A stretch of 64,000 nucleotides of DNA from Luteibacter sp. SG786 (GTDB taxonomy: Bacteria; Pseudomonadota; Gammaproteobacteria; Xanthomonadales; Rhodanobacteraceae): the NCBI RefSeq assembly GCF_011759605.1, contig NZ_JAAOYX010000003.1, positions 360,107 to 424,106 of the forward strand, in the 5' to 3' direction. Positions 17,440-26,575 of this stretch are shown here, piece by piece. Position 1 is the stretch's first letter. Each line of letters starts with the position of its first letter. Under the pieces are notes generated by a model. That model saw only the letters and a program-made list of their open reading frames with translations, made no database searches and was not told where the DNA came from. The translations under genes and the position numbers were made by a program.

Positions 17440-20232
17440 TCACGCCGCATTGGAACGTCGCCGCAATACGGCGAGCGGTTGCGCCCAGGTCGCACCCGGG
17501 CGCCGTTTGCTCGTTACCAGCGTGAGTTCCGAGGGCTGGAACACGTTCACGTTGTGCGTCGCGGGCGTGGTCAGGATGTACTGCGCGCGCGTGCTCTTCA
17601 GGAACGCGCCCACCTTGTCGATGTTGAAGATATCGAGGTGGGCGAAGGGCTCATCGATGAAGACGAAACCGCCGGGGCGATCCTCGTCGCGCATCAGCGC
17701 CACCAGGAGCAGCAACGACTTCATCACCTGCTGTCCGCCGGAGGCTTCGCCGTCGTCCATGCCGATCCAGCCCTTCTTGTCGAACTCGAAACGTACGTGC
17801 AAGGCGGCGGAAGCGAGCGCGAGGTCGTCGTTGCTCAGCTCGGGCAGGTCTACCTCCACGCCGATGCCGGCGAGTTCGGCAAGCACCTTCAGGTTCTTCG
17901 CATAGCGGCGCACGGTGTTGCGCAGCACCTGGATGTACGCACCCCGTGCCTCGTGGGTGATGCGTGATGAACGCTCGAGGTGGACACGGCGCTTTTCCAG
18001 GTCGTGCTTCAGGCCCTCGTGGTCCGAGAGCAGCTTTTCGCGAAGCGCCAGGACGGTGGGATCCTGCTCCCAGTGCCCTTCGTCCAGCCGCCGTTCCACA
18101 CGCTCGATCTCGCGGCGTACCGCCGCCGGCGACTCATAGCGCTCGCGCAACGCGGCAGTGGCAGCACGGCCACGGACATGCGGGGGCACGTGCGCGCGCT
18201 TCGCCCGGAAGGCCTTCAGCCGCTCGACCTGCTCGCTTCGCAGCTGGTGGTACTGGCGCACGGCGTCGGCGAGCTGGCGTTGCACGTCACGCTGCTCCCG
18301 TGCCGCGTTGTCGCGGGCGTTCGATGTCTTGAGGCGTTTTTCCCTGACCGCCTCGTAGTGGGCTTCCGCGGCGACATGGCTGTCGGCCGCGCGTTGCACG
18401 TCTTCGCGCAACCTGGCCTGCTGCTCGCGTGCCTCGGTGAATTCGTCCGTGCGGTCGGCCAGCTGGCTGCTGGCACTTGCACCGCGCAGGACCGCTTCGG
18501 CGTCGCTCGCTCGCGCAAGCGCCTCCTTGCGTTCGGCCGCGATGTCGCGCAGGCGAGCCTCCACGTCGCGCAGCTTCGCCTCGCCATCGCGCAGCTGACG
18601 CTCGCGCGCGGCTGCGCCGAAGTACATGTCGTCGACGCCGAGGTGGCGGCCACCGCGACGTTCGCGGAAATAGCCCTGCGGGGTGATCCAGTCCTGCTCG
18701 CGCCCGAACTTCGCGCCTTCCGCCACGTCGTCGACGCGACGGATGCGGTCGAGGTTGCGCAGCAGCCAGTCGGGCGCAGGGGCGGAGAACGCCACCACTT
18801 CCAGCAACGAACCCCGCGTGGCGCTTTCCGCGGGTGCTCGGTCGGCGACCACGAAGTGCTTGTAGCGGTGCTGTTCGCCGAGCTTCCATGCCCTTTCGCG
18901 ATCGCGCGGATCATCAAGGAGCACCACGTGGCGGTAGCCGGCCAGCACGGCTTCCACCGCCGGCTGCCAGCGGGGCTCCACGATCTCCACGATCTCGCTG
19001 AGCATGCTGTGGCGGATGCCCGCATCGTCGAGTGCACGGCGGAACGAGGCCTCGAAATCGGGCGTGTAGCGGCGGCCGCTCCGCCAGGCGGACAACTGGC
19101 TGGTCAGGGTGGCGAGATCCTGCCGCAAGCGCGCTTCCTCGCCCTGCAACTGGTTCACCCGGGCGCGCGCGTCGCGCGCGACGTCCGCAAGGCGCTCGTG
19201 GTCGGCACCGCCCTGCGCGGCCACCATTTCGCGCAACCGCGCTTCCTGTTTGATCAGCAGGTCGTTCTGCGCCAGCTCCGCGCGGGCGGCGTCGAGGCTC
19301 TTCTGCGTCTGCTGGCGAGCGAGGTCGGCCTCGTGCTGCTCGGCGCGCAATGTCTCGCCATTGGCATCCCATTCGCCCAGTTGGCGCGTGAGTTCGCTGT
19401 CGCGTCGTTCGAGTTCCGCCACGCGCCGCTTCACGCCGGTGAGCTGGGGGCGTGCCCCGCGGATGCCGGCTCCGAGATCGGCCAGTTCCGTGCGGGGCAG
19501 GATGTCCGACACAAGCTCCACGCGCTCGGTCTTCAGCGCATTGAATTCCTGGAACGAGCGTGCGCGCGCTTCCGCTTCCTGGAGACTCACGCCGATCAGC
19601 GACAGCTGGTGCTCCAGCCCGTGCTGCTCACGGTCGGCTTCCATCTGCTCGTTGCGTGCGCGCTGGTAATCGTCGAGCACGGCCTTGTCGCCGAACACGT
19701 CGAACACGAGGTCGAGCAACGCCTTCGGCGGGAGTTGGCAGAGCTTGTCCGTGGCGCCCTGTTCGAGCGTGAGCACCCGGCGGATTGCCTGCGACAGCCC
19801 GGCACCTTCCAGCCGCACGCGATATTCACGCAGGCCGAGAAACTCGCCGCGTTGTTCGATCTCTTCGATGCCCACGTCGCCGCCGAGCACGGCGTACTGG
19901 CGCGTCCATTCACCGCCTTTCTTCTGGATGCGGCAGGCGAGGGTGACCTCGCGGTCCATCAGCGGAAAGAACGGACGTTCGCCACTGGGCCCCGGCGTGT
20001 TACCCACGCGGGCCCGCAGCCATGCGAATGGCTTGCCGTTGTGGCGGAGATAGCTCTTGTAGTCGCGGTTTCCCGCGCAGTCGATCGTGAGCAGCGTGCG
20101 CAGGGCGTCGAGCAGCGTGGTCTTGCCCGACCCGTTCGGACCCACCACCGTGACGATGTTCGTATCCAGCGGCAGGCTGAAACGCTGCCAGTAGTCCCAG
20201 TGCACGACTTCGAGGCTGCGGAAATCAAACAT
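17440..20232 (-). CDS. mksB: SMC-like ATPase of MksB/JetC type
   Basis: 930 aa from ATG at 20232. The head is split: Walker A GPNGSGKTT at 31-39 and, near the C-terminus, signature SGGQQ at 831-835 with Walker B FVFIDEPF at 856-863. Long Arg/Glu-rich coiled coils fill about 200-400 and 540-760, around a hinge-like globular segment near 405-540. It is clearly smaller than MukB. With the kleisin-like and MksE-like genes just upstream it would form a DNA-loop-extruding condensin. The start overlaps the mksE-like stop by 8 bases. No JetD-type nuclease gene follows; the next gene is convergent. Confidence 0.82.
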   Translation of the reverse strand: MFDFRSLEVVHWDYWQRFSLPLDTNIVTVVGPNGSGKTTLLDALRTLLTIDCAGNRDYKSYLRHNGKPFAWLRARVGNTPGPSGERPFFPLMDREVTLACRIQKKGGEWTRQYAVLGGDVGIEEIEQRGEFLGLREYRVRLEGAGLSQAIRRVLTLEQGATDKLCQLPPKALLDLVFDVFGDKAVLDDYQRARNEQMEADREQHGLEHQLSLIGVSLQEAEARARSFQEFNALKTERVELVSDILPRTELADLGAGIRGARPQLTGVKRRVAELERRDSELTRQLGEWDANGETLRAEQHEADLARQQTQKSLDAARAELAQNDLLIKQEARLREMVAAQGGADHERLADVARDARARVNQLQGEEARLRQDLATLTSQLSAWRSGRRYTPDFEASFRRALDDAGIRHSMLSEIVEIVEPRWQPAVEAVLAGYRHVVLLDDPRDRERAWKLGEQHRYKHFVVADRAPAESATRGSLLEVVAFSAPAPDWLLRNLDRIRRVDDVAEGAKFGREQDWITPQGYFRERRGGRHLGVDDMYFGAAARERQLRDGEAKLRDVEARLRDIAAERKEALARASDAEAVLRGASASSQLADRTDEFTEAREQQARLREDVQRAADSHVAAEAHYEAVREKRLKTSNARDNAAREQRDVQRQLADAVRQYHQLRSEQVERLKAFRAKRAHVPPHVRGRAATAALRERYESPAAVRREIERVERRLDEGHWEQDPTVLALREKLLSDHEGLKHDLEKRRVHLERSSRITHEARGAYIQVLRNTVRRYAKNLKVLAELAGIGVEVDLPELSNDDLALASAALHVRFEFDKKGWIGMDDGEASGGQQVMKSLLLLVALMRDEDRPGGFVFIDEPFAHLDIFNIDKVGAFLKSTRAQYILTTPATHNVNVFQPSELTLVTSKRRPGATWAQPLAVLRRRSNAA

Positions 20233-20914
20233 CGTCGTCGTCGCCTTCGGTGGAGGCCGCATCGGCGGCAGATAATGCCCGCGCCGAGGCGGTTCCCAGC
20301 AGGTCGCCCAGCGCGCCGTCGAGAATGCGCCGCGCGGTGCGCTCGTAGTCGAAGGCGAGGTCGAGCAGCGGACCTTCAGCCACTTCGCCCTTGCGACGCA
20401 CGATGAAACCGAGGCGGTTCAGCGTGCCGAGATTGAAGCCCACGCGGGTCTTGCCGCCCAGCTTCTCGCCGAAGTCCGCGAGCAGCGTGCGCTCGGCGAT
20501 CACGGGCGAAAGCGAGGGATCGCGCGGTATCGGCTTTTCTTCGGCGAACATCTGGCTTTGCGATGCGGCGGCCTCGACCGCCTGGCGCTCGACCTGGCGC
20601 TGGCGCTTCGGCAGCACGATGAGCGCCCAGATGACCACCAGCAGGGCCACGCCGTCGCGGTCCAGTTGCAGGGTGTTGGAGATCCAGCTGTCGCTGCCAC
20701 CGAAGACGGCGCGCTCGCTCTTCCTCGCGACGGCCAGGCCGATGTACGCGGCGTATGGGTGTTCGCGCAGTTCGAGGCCCACTGCTTCGAGGCGGCGGTC
20801 GAGGTCTTCGCGGAATGCTTCGTCCAGCAACGCCTTGCGCGCCTGTGCGTCGTCGCGCGGCAGCCAGCGCTGCGCAAGCAGCCGGGTGACCAGGCTGGCG
20901 GTGTCGTCATGCAT
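20225..20914 (-). CDS. mksE: MksE/JetB-like SMC accessory subunit
   Basis: 229 aa. It begins MHDDTASLVTRLLAQRWLPRDDA and has a central winged-helix-like stretch (YAAYIGLAVARKSERAVFGG, then ALLVVIWALIVLPKRQRQ) and an acidic C-terminus ending EGDDDDV. Length and position between a kleisin-like gene and an SMC gene fit MukE/MksE proteins, which bind the kleisin as a dimer. Identity rests mainly on context. It overlaps both neighbours by 8 bases. Confidence 0.72.
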   Translation of the reverse strand: MHDDTASLVTRLLAQRWLPRDDAQARKALLDEAFREDLDRRLEAVGLELREHPYAAYIGLAVARKSERAVFGGSDSWISNTLQLDRDGVALLVVIWALIVLPKRQRQVERQAVEAAASQSQMFAEEKPIPRDPSLSPVIAERTLLADFGEKLGGKTRVGFNLGTLNRLGFIVRRKGEVAEGPLLDLAFDYERTARRILDGALGDLLGTASARALSAADAASTEGDDDDV

Positions 20915-22217
20915 CGTCGTTGTCCTTCGCGGCGGCGCGGGGACGCAGGCGTCCGGCGCTGACCAGCGCGATCTGGGGAAGGTCTGTCTCGATCAGGCGA
21001 GGCTCGATTTCGAGGGCGAGCGGCAAGCGGGCGAGGTCGGCGGTGCCGCCTTCCAGCGCCGCCGACTCGGGGTCGCCGAGCAGGCCGAGCAGCGAGAGCC
21101 GGTAGGCGGAAAGGGCGTAATCGTCGCCTACGAGCGTGGCTTCCAGTTCCAACGGCTGCACCACCTGCGCCAGTTCCGCATGCCATGCCTCGAGGAAGCG
21201 CAGGTCTTCCTCGTCCATCGGCAGGTCGGCGGTGTCGGGTGGTTCTTCCGCGCCCGGGAGCGCGGTGCTCTCCGCGGCGAGGCGTTCGCGCTCGAGCAGT
21301 TCGAATTCGGCGACGTCGAGCGCGATCTGGTCGTGAATGAAGGGCGCGGGCAGGGGCAGCAGCAACTGGCCGTCCTCGAAGGAAGCCAGGGTGTCGATAT
21401 CCTGCGCTCGCAGCCACCCCACCAGGTCCGACGACGAGAGTCCCGTGCGGCCGAGGTGCACGCGGTGCTGGTCGATCTTGTTGAGTTCGCGCTGGAAGGT
21501 GCCGGCCTGGCGGAGCAGGGCGCTCTGCGCACGGCCCACGGCTTGCGCGAGGCGGTGCGCCACGGGTTCGAGGTTGTCGTTCTCCGTGATGGCGGCGACC
21601 ACCTCGGTGCCTTTCTCCACCCAGGTCCACACGGAATCGAGTCGTTCGGCAGCGCGTCGGATGCGATATTCCGAACCGGACAGTACGGCGCGGTCGAAGT
21701 CTTCCTTCAGTTCGGTGAGGCGGGAAAGCAGGTGCCCGAGTTCGTCGACAGACACGCGGCCCACGGCCTGTCCCGCCGCGAGCTGCGCCGTGAGATAGCC
21801 GAGGCCGTCGTCATCGTCGTTCTCGAATTCCAGCATGGCGGCAAGCGCGGCGAGCGCTTTCCGGCCGAGCGGGCCGACGCGGTAACGCATCGTCTCGCCG
21901 TCGTACACGAGCAGGTCGTGATCCCTCAGGCGCTGCACCACGGTTTCCAGCTTCACCGGATCGACGAAGGCGAGGTGGTCGCGTATCTCCTGGGGCGTCC
22001 ACTCCGTGGCATGCGAGCGGCCGCCGAGCGTGCGCAATACCAGCAGGCGAAGCAGCACCTGCGCCTCGGCGCCGTGGAACAGCGCGGAGAACGTGCGCAG
22101 CAGGTCGCGCCCGCGCAGGAGCGGGAAGACCATGGGCAGGTCTTCCGCGACGACACCTTCGCGGAAAAGATCCTGCAGGCGTTCGTCGTGGACGGTAGTG
22201 TCGGCCGGTCCGCTCAA
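20907..22217 (-). CDS. mksF: MksF/JetA-like kleisin subunit
   Basis: 436 aa if translation starts at TTG 22217, three bases after the folE stop. No ATG exists before residue ~25, and the next frame extension lies inside folE. The sequence shows an N-terminal winged-helix-like part (TPQEIRDHLAFVDPVKLETVVQRLRDHDLLVYDGE), a long helical middle (about 120-270) and an acidic linker (ALPGAEEPPDTADLPMDEED) before a C-terminal domain, the plan of MukF/MksF kleisins. Order F-E-B matches known mks operons. The start is uncertain. Confidence 0.72.
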   Translation of the reverse strand: MSGPADTTVHDERLQDLFREGVVAEDLPMVFPLLRGRDLLRTFSALFHGAEAQVLLRLLVLRTLGGRSHATEWTPQEIRDHLAFVDPVKLETVVQRLRDHDLLVYDGETMRYRVGPLGRKALAALAAMLEFENDDDDGLGYLTAQLAAGQAVGRVSVDELGHLLSRLTELKEDFDRAVLSGSEYRIRRAAERLDSVWTWVEKGTEVVAAITENDNLEPVAHRLAQAVGRAQSALLRQAGTFQRELNKIDQHRVHLGRTGLSSSDLVGWLRAQDIDTLASFEDGQLLLPLPAPFIHDQIALDVAEFELLERERLAAESTALPGAEEPPDTADLPMDEEDLRFLEAWHAELAQVVQPLELEATLVGDDYALSAYRLSLLGLLGDPESAALEGGTADLARLPLALEIEPRLIETDLPQIALVSAGRLRPRAAAKDNDDA

Positions 22218-22219
22218 GG

Positions 22220-22816
22220 CTAGCGGCGGTCGACGCCGACGAAGCGGAGGAACTCGCTGCGTGTGCGGGGATCTTCGCGGAAGCTGCCGAGCATCTGGCT
22301 GGTGACCATCGACACGCCGCGCTTGTGCACGCCGCGCGTGGTCATGCACTCGTGGCTGGCGTCGATCACCACGCCCACGCCGCGCGGCCGCAGGGTGTCC
22401 TCGATGCAGTGCGCGATCTGCGCGGTGAGCTTTTCCTGCACCTGGAAGCGGCGCGCGAAGCCGTCGACGACGCGGGCCAGCTTGCTGATGCCGACCACGC
22501 GGTCGGTGGGCACGTAGCCCACGTGGGCACGGCCGATGATCGGGGCCATGTGGTGCTCGCAGTGGCTCTCGAACTCGATGTCGCGCAGCACGATCATCTC
22601 GTCGTAGCCTTCCACTTCCTCGAAGGTGCGGCGCAGATACTCCGCCGGGTCTTCGTCATAGCCGCGGAACCAGTCCGAGTAGGCCTTCACCACCCGCTTG
22701 GGCGTGTCGAGCAGGCCTTCGCGCTTCGGGTCCTCGCCCGCCCACAGCAGCAACGTGCGCACGGCCTCTTCGGCCTGTTCGCGGCTGACCGGACGGGGCT
22801 TGGCGTCGTCGCTCAT
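22220..22816 (-). CDS. folE: GTP cyclohydrolase I
   Basis: 198 aa. Zinc and catalytic residues are in [10 protein letters not shown] (Cys, His, His) and HECMTTRGV (His, Cys). [21 protein letters not shown] and the GVGVVI strand are also conserved. It makes dihydroneopterin triphosphate from GTP, the first step of folate synthesis. It reads directly into the SMC operon: the TAG stop and the putative TTG start are separated by CC. The promoter region is described at 22836. Confidence 0.93.
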   Translation of the reverse strand: MSDDAKPRPVSREQAEEAVRTLLLWAGEDPKREGLLDTPKRVVKAYSDWFRGYDEDPAEYLRRTFEEVEGYDEMIVLRDIEFESHCEHHMAPIIGRAHVGYVPTDRVVGISKLARVVDGFARRFQVQEKLTAQIAHCIEDTLRPRGVGVVIDASHECMTTRGVHKRGVSMVTSQMLGSFREDPRTRSEFLRFVGVDRR

Positions 22817-22835
22817 CGGGGGTGGTTCCTTCGCG

Positions 22836-22856
22836 GGTACAAACGGGCATTGTACC
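22836..22856 (-). promoter_or_regulatory. folE promoter with an overlapping palindrome
   Basis: GGTACAA, 7-base spacer, TTGTACC: perfect 7-bp inverted repeat. On the minus strand the arm contains TACAAT (plus 22849-22854), a good -10 element; a start near 22842 leaves a 26-base leader with an AAGGAA ribosome site before folE. The -35 match is poor, which would suit an activator or extended -10. The palindrome could be an operator. Confidence 0.5.
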
Positions 22857-22884
22857 GTTGTTGCATCGCGCTGGAGCCGCCTCC

Positions 22885-22966
22885 TGTGGGAGCCGCTTCA
22901 GCGGCGATGGGTGCTCGCGGCAGGCGGCCCGCTGCCGCGGGATCGCCGGCATAGCCGGCTCCCACA
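22885..22966 (+). repeat. REPIN-like element, full copy
   Basis: TGTGGGAGCC ... GGCTCCCACA with the two standard hairpins, between the rmuC stop region and the folE promoter. Confidence 0.85.
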
Positions 22967-22975
22967 ACCTGCCCC

Positions 22976-24427
22976 TCAGTCCGAGGTTTCGGTGCCGTCG
23001 GTATCCCCATCGTCCAGGCCCGGGACCAGGTCGAGCAGATCCTGGCTTTCCTCCGACCCCAGGGATTCCACGCCGCGCAGCTTGCGCTCGATGGCGCGGG
23101 TGCGGACGCCGGCGGTGTCGATGCTGTTGCGCACCGTGTCCAACTGCTTCCGGGTTTTTTCCAGCACCGTGGCGAACTTTCCGAATTCGTTCTTCACTGC
23201 CGCCAGCACGTGCCAGACCTCGGAGGAGCGCTTCTCGATGGCCAGCGTGCGGAAGCCCATCTGGAGGCTGTTGAGCAGGGCAGTGAGCGTGGTGGGGCCT
23301 GCCACCGTGACCCTGCATTCGCGCTGCAACTGATCGGAAAGGCCCGGCCGGCGGATCACTTCCGCGTACAGCCCTTCGCTGGGCAGGAAGAGGATGGCGA
23401 AATCGGTCGTATGCGGCGGCGCGATGTACTTGGCGCGGATGCGTTTGGCTTCCTCGCGCACGCGCAGTTCCAATGCCTTGCCCGCCGCCTGGGCGCCCTC
23501 CGCATCGGCGGCGTCCTGCGCGTCGAGCAGGCGCTGGTAGTCTTCCACCGGGTATTTGGCGTCGATGGGCAGCCAGACGGGGCCGCCGTCGTCGGTGCCC
23601 GGCAGCCGGATGGCGAACTCCACCCGCTCGGCGGAACCCGGCACGGTGGCGACGTTGGCCGCGTATTGCTCGGCGATGAGGATCTGCTCGAGCAAGGCCC
23701 CGAGCTGCACCTCGCCGAAGGTGCCGCGCGTCTTCACGTTGGTCAGCACGCGTTTCAGGTCGCCCACGCCGGCGGCGAGTACCTGCATTTCGCCGAGACC
23801 GCGCTGCACGGCTTCCAGGCGCTCGGACACCAGCTGAAACGACTGCCCGAGGCGCGTTTCCAGCGTGGCCTGGAGCTTTTCGTCCACGGTGGCGCGCATC
23901 TGTTCGAGCTTGGCCGCGTTGTCCTGTTGGATGGCGCCCAATCGCGTCTCCAGCGTGGCACGGACCTCGGCCAGGCGTTTTTCGTTCTCGGCGGTGAGTG
24001 CGCTGAAGCGCTGGTCGATGAGTTCGCCGAAGTGCTTCAGCGTGAGCGCGGATTCCTCGCGCGTCTTGCGCGAATCGTCGGCCAGGCCGAGGCGCAGCGA
24101 TTGCAGGCCGTTGTCGGTGCGCTCGGTGAGCTGGTCGAGCCGGCGCCCGAAGCCCTCGATGCGCTCGTGCTGGCGTTCGGCCGCCGTCTGCAACTGCTCC
24201 TGCACATGGCCGCGGAACTGCGCGAAGCTTTCGCCGAGTTCGCCCCTTCCTGCACGCTGTTCTTCGCGAATGAGGGTTTCGAGGCGGCGGGTGTCGTCAC
24301 GCAAGGCCTCGAAGCGGGCGGCGCTGCCATCGTCCTGCCGGCCACGGGCGAGAAGGACGATGAGCACCCCGAGGCAGGCCAGCACGGCCAGCAGCAGGAC
24401 AATGAGGAGAGTGGTTTCGGGCGTCAT
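22976..24427 (-). CDS. rmuC: RmuC family DNA recombination protein
   Basis: 483 aa. An N-terminal membrane helix (LLIVLLLAVLACLGVLIVLLA, about 6-26) is followed by a long coiled coil to about 220 and the RmuC core: LTNVKTRGTFGEVQLGALLEQIL, PIDAKYPVEDYQRLLDA and FAILFLPSEGLYAEV. The core belongs to the PD-(D/E)XK nuclease-like superfamily, and the family limits inversions at short repeats. It is a single gene flanked on both sides by REPIN copies. Confidence 0.9.
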   Translation of the reverse strand: MTPETTLLIVLLLAVLACLGVLIVLLARGRQDDGSAARFEALRDDTRRLETLIREEQRAGRGELGESFAQFRGHVQEQLQTAAERQHERIEGFGRRLDQLTERTDNGLQSLRLGLADDSRKTREESALTLKHFGELIDQRFSALTAENEKRLAEVRATLETRLGAIQQDNAAKLEQMRATVDEKLQATLETRLGQSFQLVSERLEAVQRGLGEMQVLAAGVGDLKRVLTNVKTRGTFGEVQLGALLEQILIAEQYAANVATVPGSAERVEFAIRLPGTDDGGPVWLPIDAKYPVEDYQRLLDAQDAADAEGAQAAGKALELRVREEAKRIRAKYIAPPHTTDFAILFLPSEGLYAEVIRRPGLSDQLQRECRVTVAGPTTLTALLNSLQMGFRTLAIEKRSSEVWHVLAAVKNEFGKFATVLEKTRKQLDTVRNSIDTAGVRTRAIERKLRGVESLGSEESQDLLDLVPGLDDGDTDGTETSD

Positions 24428-24440
24428 GGAGCGAGATTAA

Positions 24441-24534
24441 CCGACTGTGGGAGCCGCTTCAGCGGCGATGGGTGCTCGCGGCGAGCCTGCCCGCTGCCGC
24501 GGGACCGCCGGCGCAGCCGGCTCCCACAGTCGGC
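24441..24534 (+). repeat. REPIN-like element with extended terminal inverted repeat
   Basis: Same unit as elsewhere, but the complementarity continues outward: CCGACTGTGGG on the left and CCCACAGTCGG on the right. Right hairpin variant GCCGGCGCAGCCGGC. It sits between rpiA and rmuC. Confidence 0.83.
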
Positions 24535-24554
24535 GATCATCCCTTCTACCGGTC

Positions 24555-25211
24555 TCAGATCTCGCGATTGCCCACGATGACCACGTCGGCGGGGCGCTTC
24601 GCGAAGAGGCCCACCGCCACGACGCCGACGATCTGGTTGAGGTCGGCTTCGAGTTCCACGGGATTGGTGATGCGCCAACCGTGCACGTCGAGGATCCAGT
24701 TGCCGTTGTCGGTGACCACGCCATCGCGCCACACGGGCTGGCCGCCGCGCGCCACGATTTCACGGGCTACGTGGCTGCGGGCCATGGGGATGACTTCGAT
24801 GGGCAGCGGAAACTTGCCCAGCACGTCGACCTGCTTGCTCGCGTCGATGATGCACACGAAGAGATCGGACGCGGCAGCCACGATCTTTTCGCGGGTGAGG
24901 GCGGCGCCGCCGCCCTTGATCAGGCATTTGTGCGGATCGCACTCGTCCGCGCCGTCCACGTAGAGATCCAGGCGGCCGGCGGCGTTGAGGTCGATCACGT
25001 CGATGCCGAGCTTGCGCAGCCGTTCGGTGGATGCCTCGGAGCTGGACACGGCCGCCTTGATGCGGTCGCGGTACAGCGCCAGTTCGTCGATGAAGAAATT
25101 CACCGTGGAGCCGGTGCCCACGCCCAGGATGCCGTCCTTGAACGAGCCGTTGCCCACGTACTTGAAAGCGGCGGTTTCGGCGGCGAGACGCTTCTCGTTG
25201 TCCTGGCTCAT
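24555..25211 (-). CDS. rpiA: Ribose-5-phosphate isomerase A
   Basis: 218 aa. The conserved pieces are [42 protein letters not shown] (with the catalytic Asp/Glu/Lys) and [12 protein letters not shown]. It interconverts ribose 5-phosphate and ribulose 5-phosphate. The start overlaps the EVE gene stop (ATGA), so it is the last gene of the fau-EVE-rpiA run. Confidence 0.93.
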   Translation of the reverse strand: MSQDNEKRLAAETAAFKYVGNGSFKDGILGVGTGSTVNFFIDELALYRDRIKAAVSSSEASTERLRKLGIDVIDLNAAGRLDLYVDGADECDPHKCLIKGGGAALTREKIVAAASDLFVCIIDASKQVDVLGKFPLPIEVIPMARSHVAREIVARGGQPVWRDGVVTDNGNWILDVHGWRITNPVELEADLNQIVGVVAVGLFAKRPADVVIVGNREI

Positions 25212-25666
25212 GGCTTTTCCAGCTTCAGGATGAAATCCCAGTCGCTCTTTGCCACCGGCATCACGGAAAGGCGATTGCCCTTGCGCACCAGCGGCATGTC
25301 GGCGAGTTCGTCGATGCCTTTCAGTTCTTCGAGCGAGATGGTGCGTGCCAGCTTGCGCTCGAATTTCACGTCGACCAGCACCCAGCGCGGTTCCTCGCGC
25401 GTGCTTTTCTCGTCGTAGTACTTGGATTTGGGGTTGAACTGGCTCTCGTCCGGATAGGCGGGCGACGCCACGGACGCGATGCCCACGATGCCGGGCACCT
25501 CGGTGTTCGAGTGGTAGAAGAAGATCTTGTCGCCGACCTTCATGCCGTCGCGCATGAAGTTGCGTGCCTGGTAGTTGCGCACGCCGTCCCAGGCTTCGAC
25601 GCCTTTACGTTTCAGGTCGTCGATGGAGAAGGTGTCCGGCTCGGACTTCATGAGCCAGTACTTCAT
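25208..25666 (-). CDS. EVE domain protein
   Basis: 152 aa from ATG at 25666. [18 protein letters not shown], then [29 protein letters not shown] and VGIASV are the EVE-domain hallmarks. EVE is a PUA-like fold expected to bind modified bases in DNA or RNA. It overlaps fau upstream and rpiA downstream by four bases each, so all three are co-translated. A longer frame upstream is the shadow of fau. Confidence 0.92.
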   Translation of the reverse strand: MKYWLMKSEPDTFSIDDLKRKGVEAWDGVRNYQARNFMRDGMKVGDKIFFYHSNTEVPGIVGIASVASPAYPDESQFNPKSKYYDEKSTREEPRWVLVDVKFERKLARTISLEELKGIDELADMPLVRKGNRLSVMPVAKSDWDFILKLEKP

Positions 25667-26274
25667 GCATCGCCGCCCGTGCAGTCGATGAGTTCCTTGT
25701 CCGTCGCCACGTAGTCGAGGGAGATGTCCCACTCGGCGGTCTCGATGGCGTCGAGTTCCTGGAAGTCGTAGGCCACGCCGACCAGCAGCGGCTTGGCCGG
25801 GCGTTTCTGCCCGCGCAGGAACTCGAAGCTGCGGTCGTAGTAGCCGCCGCCGAAGCCAAGGCGATTGCCACGGCGGTCGAAACCGAGCAGCGGCACCAGC
25901 ACCAGGTCGAGTGCGCTGGCCTCGACGATACGCTGGGCGGCCTTCGGCTCGGGAATGCCCATTTCGTTGGTTTCGACGTCCTCGCCGGTGGTCCACGGCG
26001 CGAAGGTGAGCCTGCGCTTGCCGCCCGACTTCGTGATGACGGGGAGGTAGAAGGTCTGCCCGCGTTCGGCCATGGGCGCGATGGCCAGGTTGAGCGGCAG
26101 CTCGCCGCCCGTGGCCCAATAGCCGGCCACGTGCGTGTCGGTGAGGAATTCCGGCAATTGTTCCAGCGATTGGCGCAACCCCTGGGCTGCCGCGACGCGC
26201 TCGGCCGGTTTCAGCTGGCGGCGGCGCTGCACGAGGTCGGCTCGCAGTTCACGTCTCTCGGGAAGCTTTGACAT
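25663..26274 (-). CDS. fau: 5-formyltetrahydrofolate cyclo-ligase
   Basis: 203 aa. The N-terminal Arg/Lys-rich ATP-binding segment (LRADLVQRRRQL) and the C-terminal phosphate loop and substrate region VPLLGFDRRGNRLGFGGGYYDR are the family signatures. It converts 5-formyl-THF to 5,10-methenyl-THF with ATP. It lies immediately downstream of 6S RNA, the same arrangement as ssrS-fau (ygfA) in enterobacteria. Confidence 0.92.
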   Translation of the reverse strand: MSKLPERRELRADLVQRRRQLKPAERVAAAQGLRQSLEQLPEFLTDTHVAGYWATGGELPLNLAIAPMAERGQTFYLPVITKSGGKRRLTFAPWTTGEDVETNEMGIPEPKAAQRIVEASALDLVLVPLLGFDRRGNRLGFGGGYYDRSFEFLRGQKRPAKPLLVGVAYDFQELDAIETAEWDISLDYVATDKELIDCTGGDA

Positions 26275-26347
26275 GGGTCGTTCAGCTGAACGGCACAGGC
26301 AAGGTCGCCGTCGAGCCGCCGCACCCGGTGCCGCGGGTACGACGCTG

Positions 26348-26372
26348 ACCGGCCCCTTGGGAACCGGCCGGC
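26348..26372 (-). other. GC-rich hairpin after the 6S RNA
   Basis: On the minus strand GCCGGCC and GGCCGGT pair around a 10-11-base loop, 12 bases past the 6S 3' end. No T-run follows, so it is not a clear intrinsic terminator; it may be part of the fau leader. Confidence 0.4.
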
Positions 26373-26383
26373 TGTAAATGGAG

Positions 26384-26571
26384 AGGCGTTCTCCGCGATG
26401 CCGCTGCGCACCAAACGACCTTGATCCAAAGGATCAGGTGGGAGGGCTACGCAACTTCAAGGCTTTCCGTACGAGGCGGACATGCACAACAGTCGCGAAA
26501 AGCCGACCCGGGGTCGTATGTAGGAACAAGGCAAATGTAAAGTGCGCTGGCGAACACCGCAGGGAACGCCC
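26384..26571 (-). ncRNA. ssrS: 6S RNA
   Basis: About 188 nt, against 184 in E. coli. The ends pair as GGCGTTC (26564-26570) with GAACGCC (26385-26391). The 3' half reads CCTTGAAGTTGC..., then TGATCCTTTGGATCA, then GCAGCGGCATCGCGGAGAACGCC-type ending, closely following the enterobacterial 6S tail. It lies between zapA and fau exactly as in other gammaproteobacteria. 6S binds sigma-70 RNA polymerase as an open-promoter mimic. End positions are good to a few bases. Confidence 0.85.
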
Positions 26572-26575
26572 GGGG

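Noticed and set aside
17980-20406. An 808-codon plus-strand frame opposite the SMC gene
   Set aside because: Antisense shadow of a conserved ATPase with intact motifs; composition is not protein-like.
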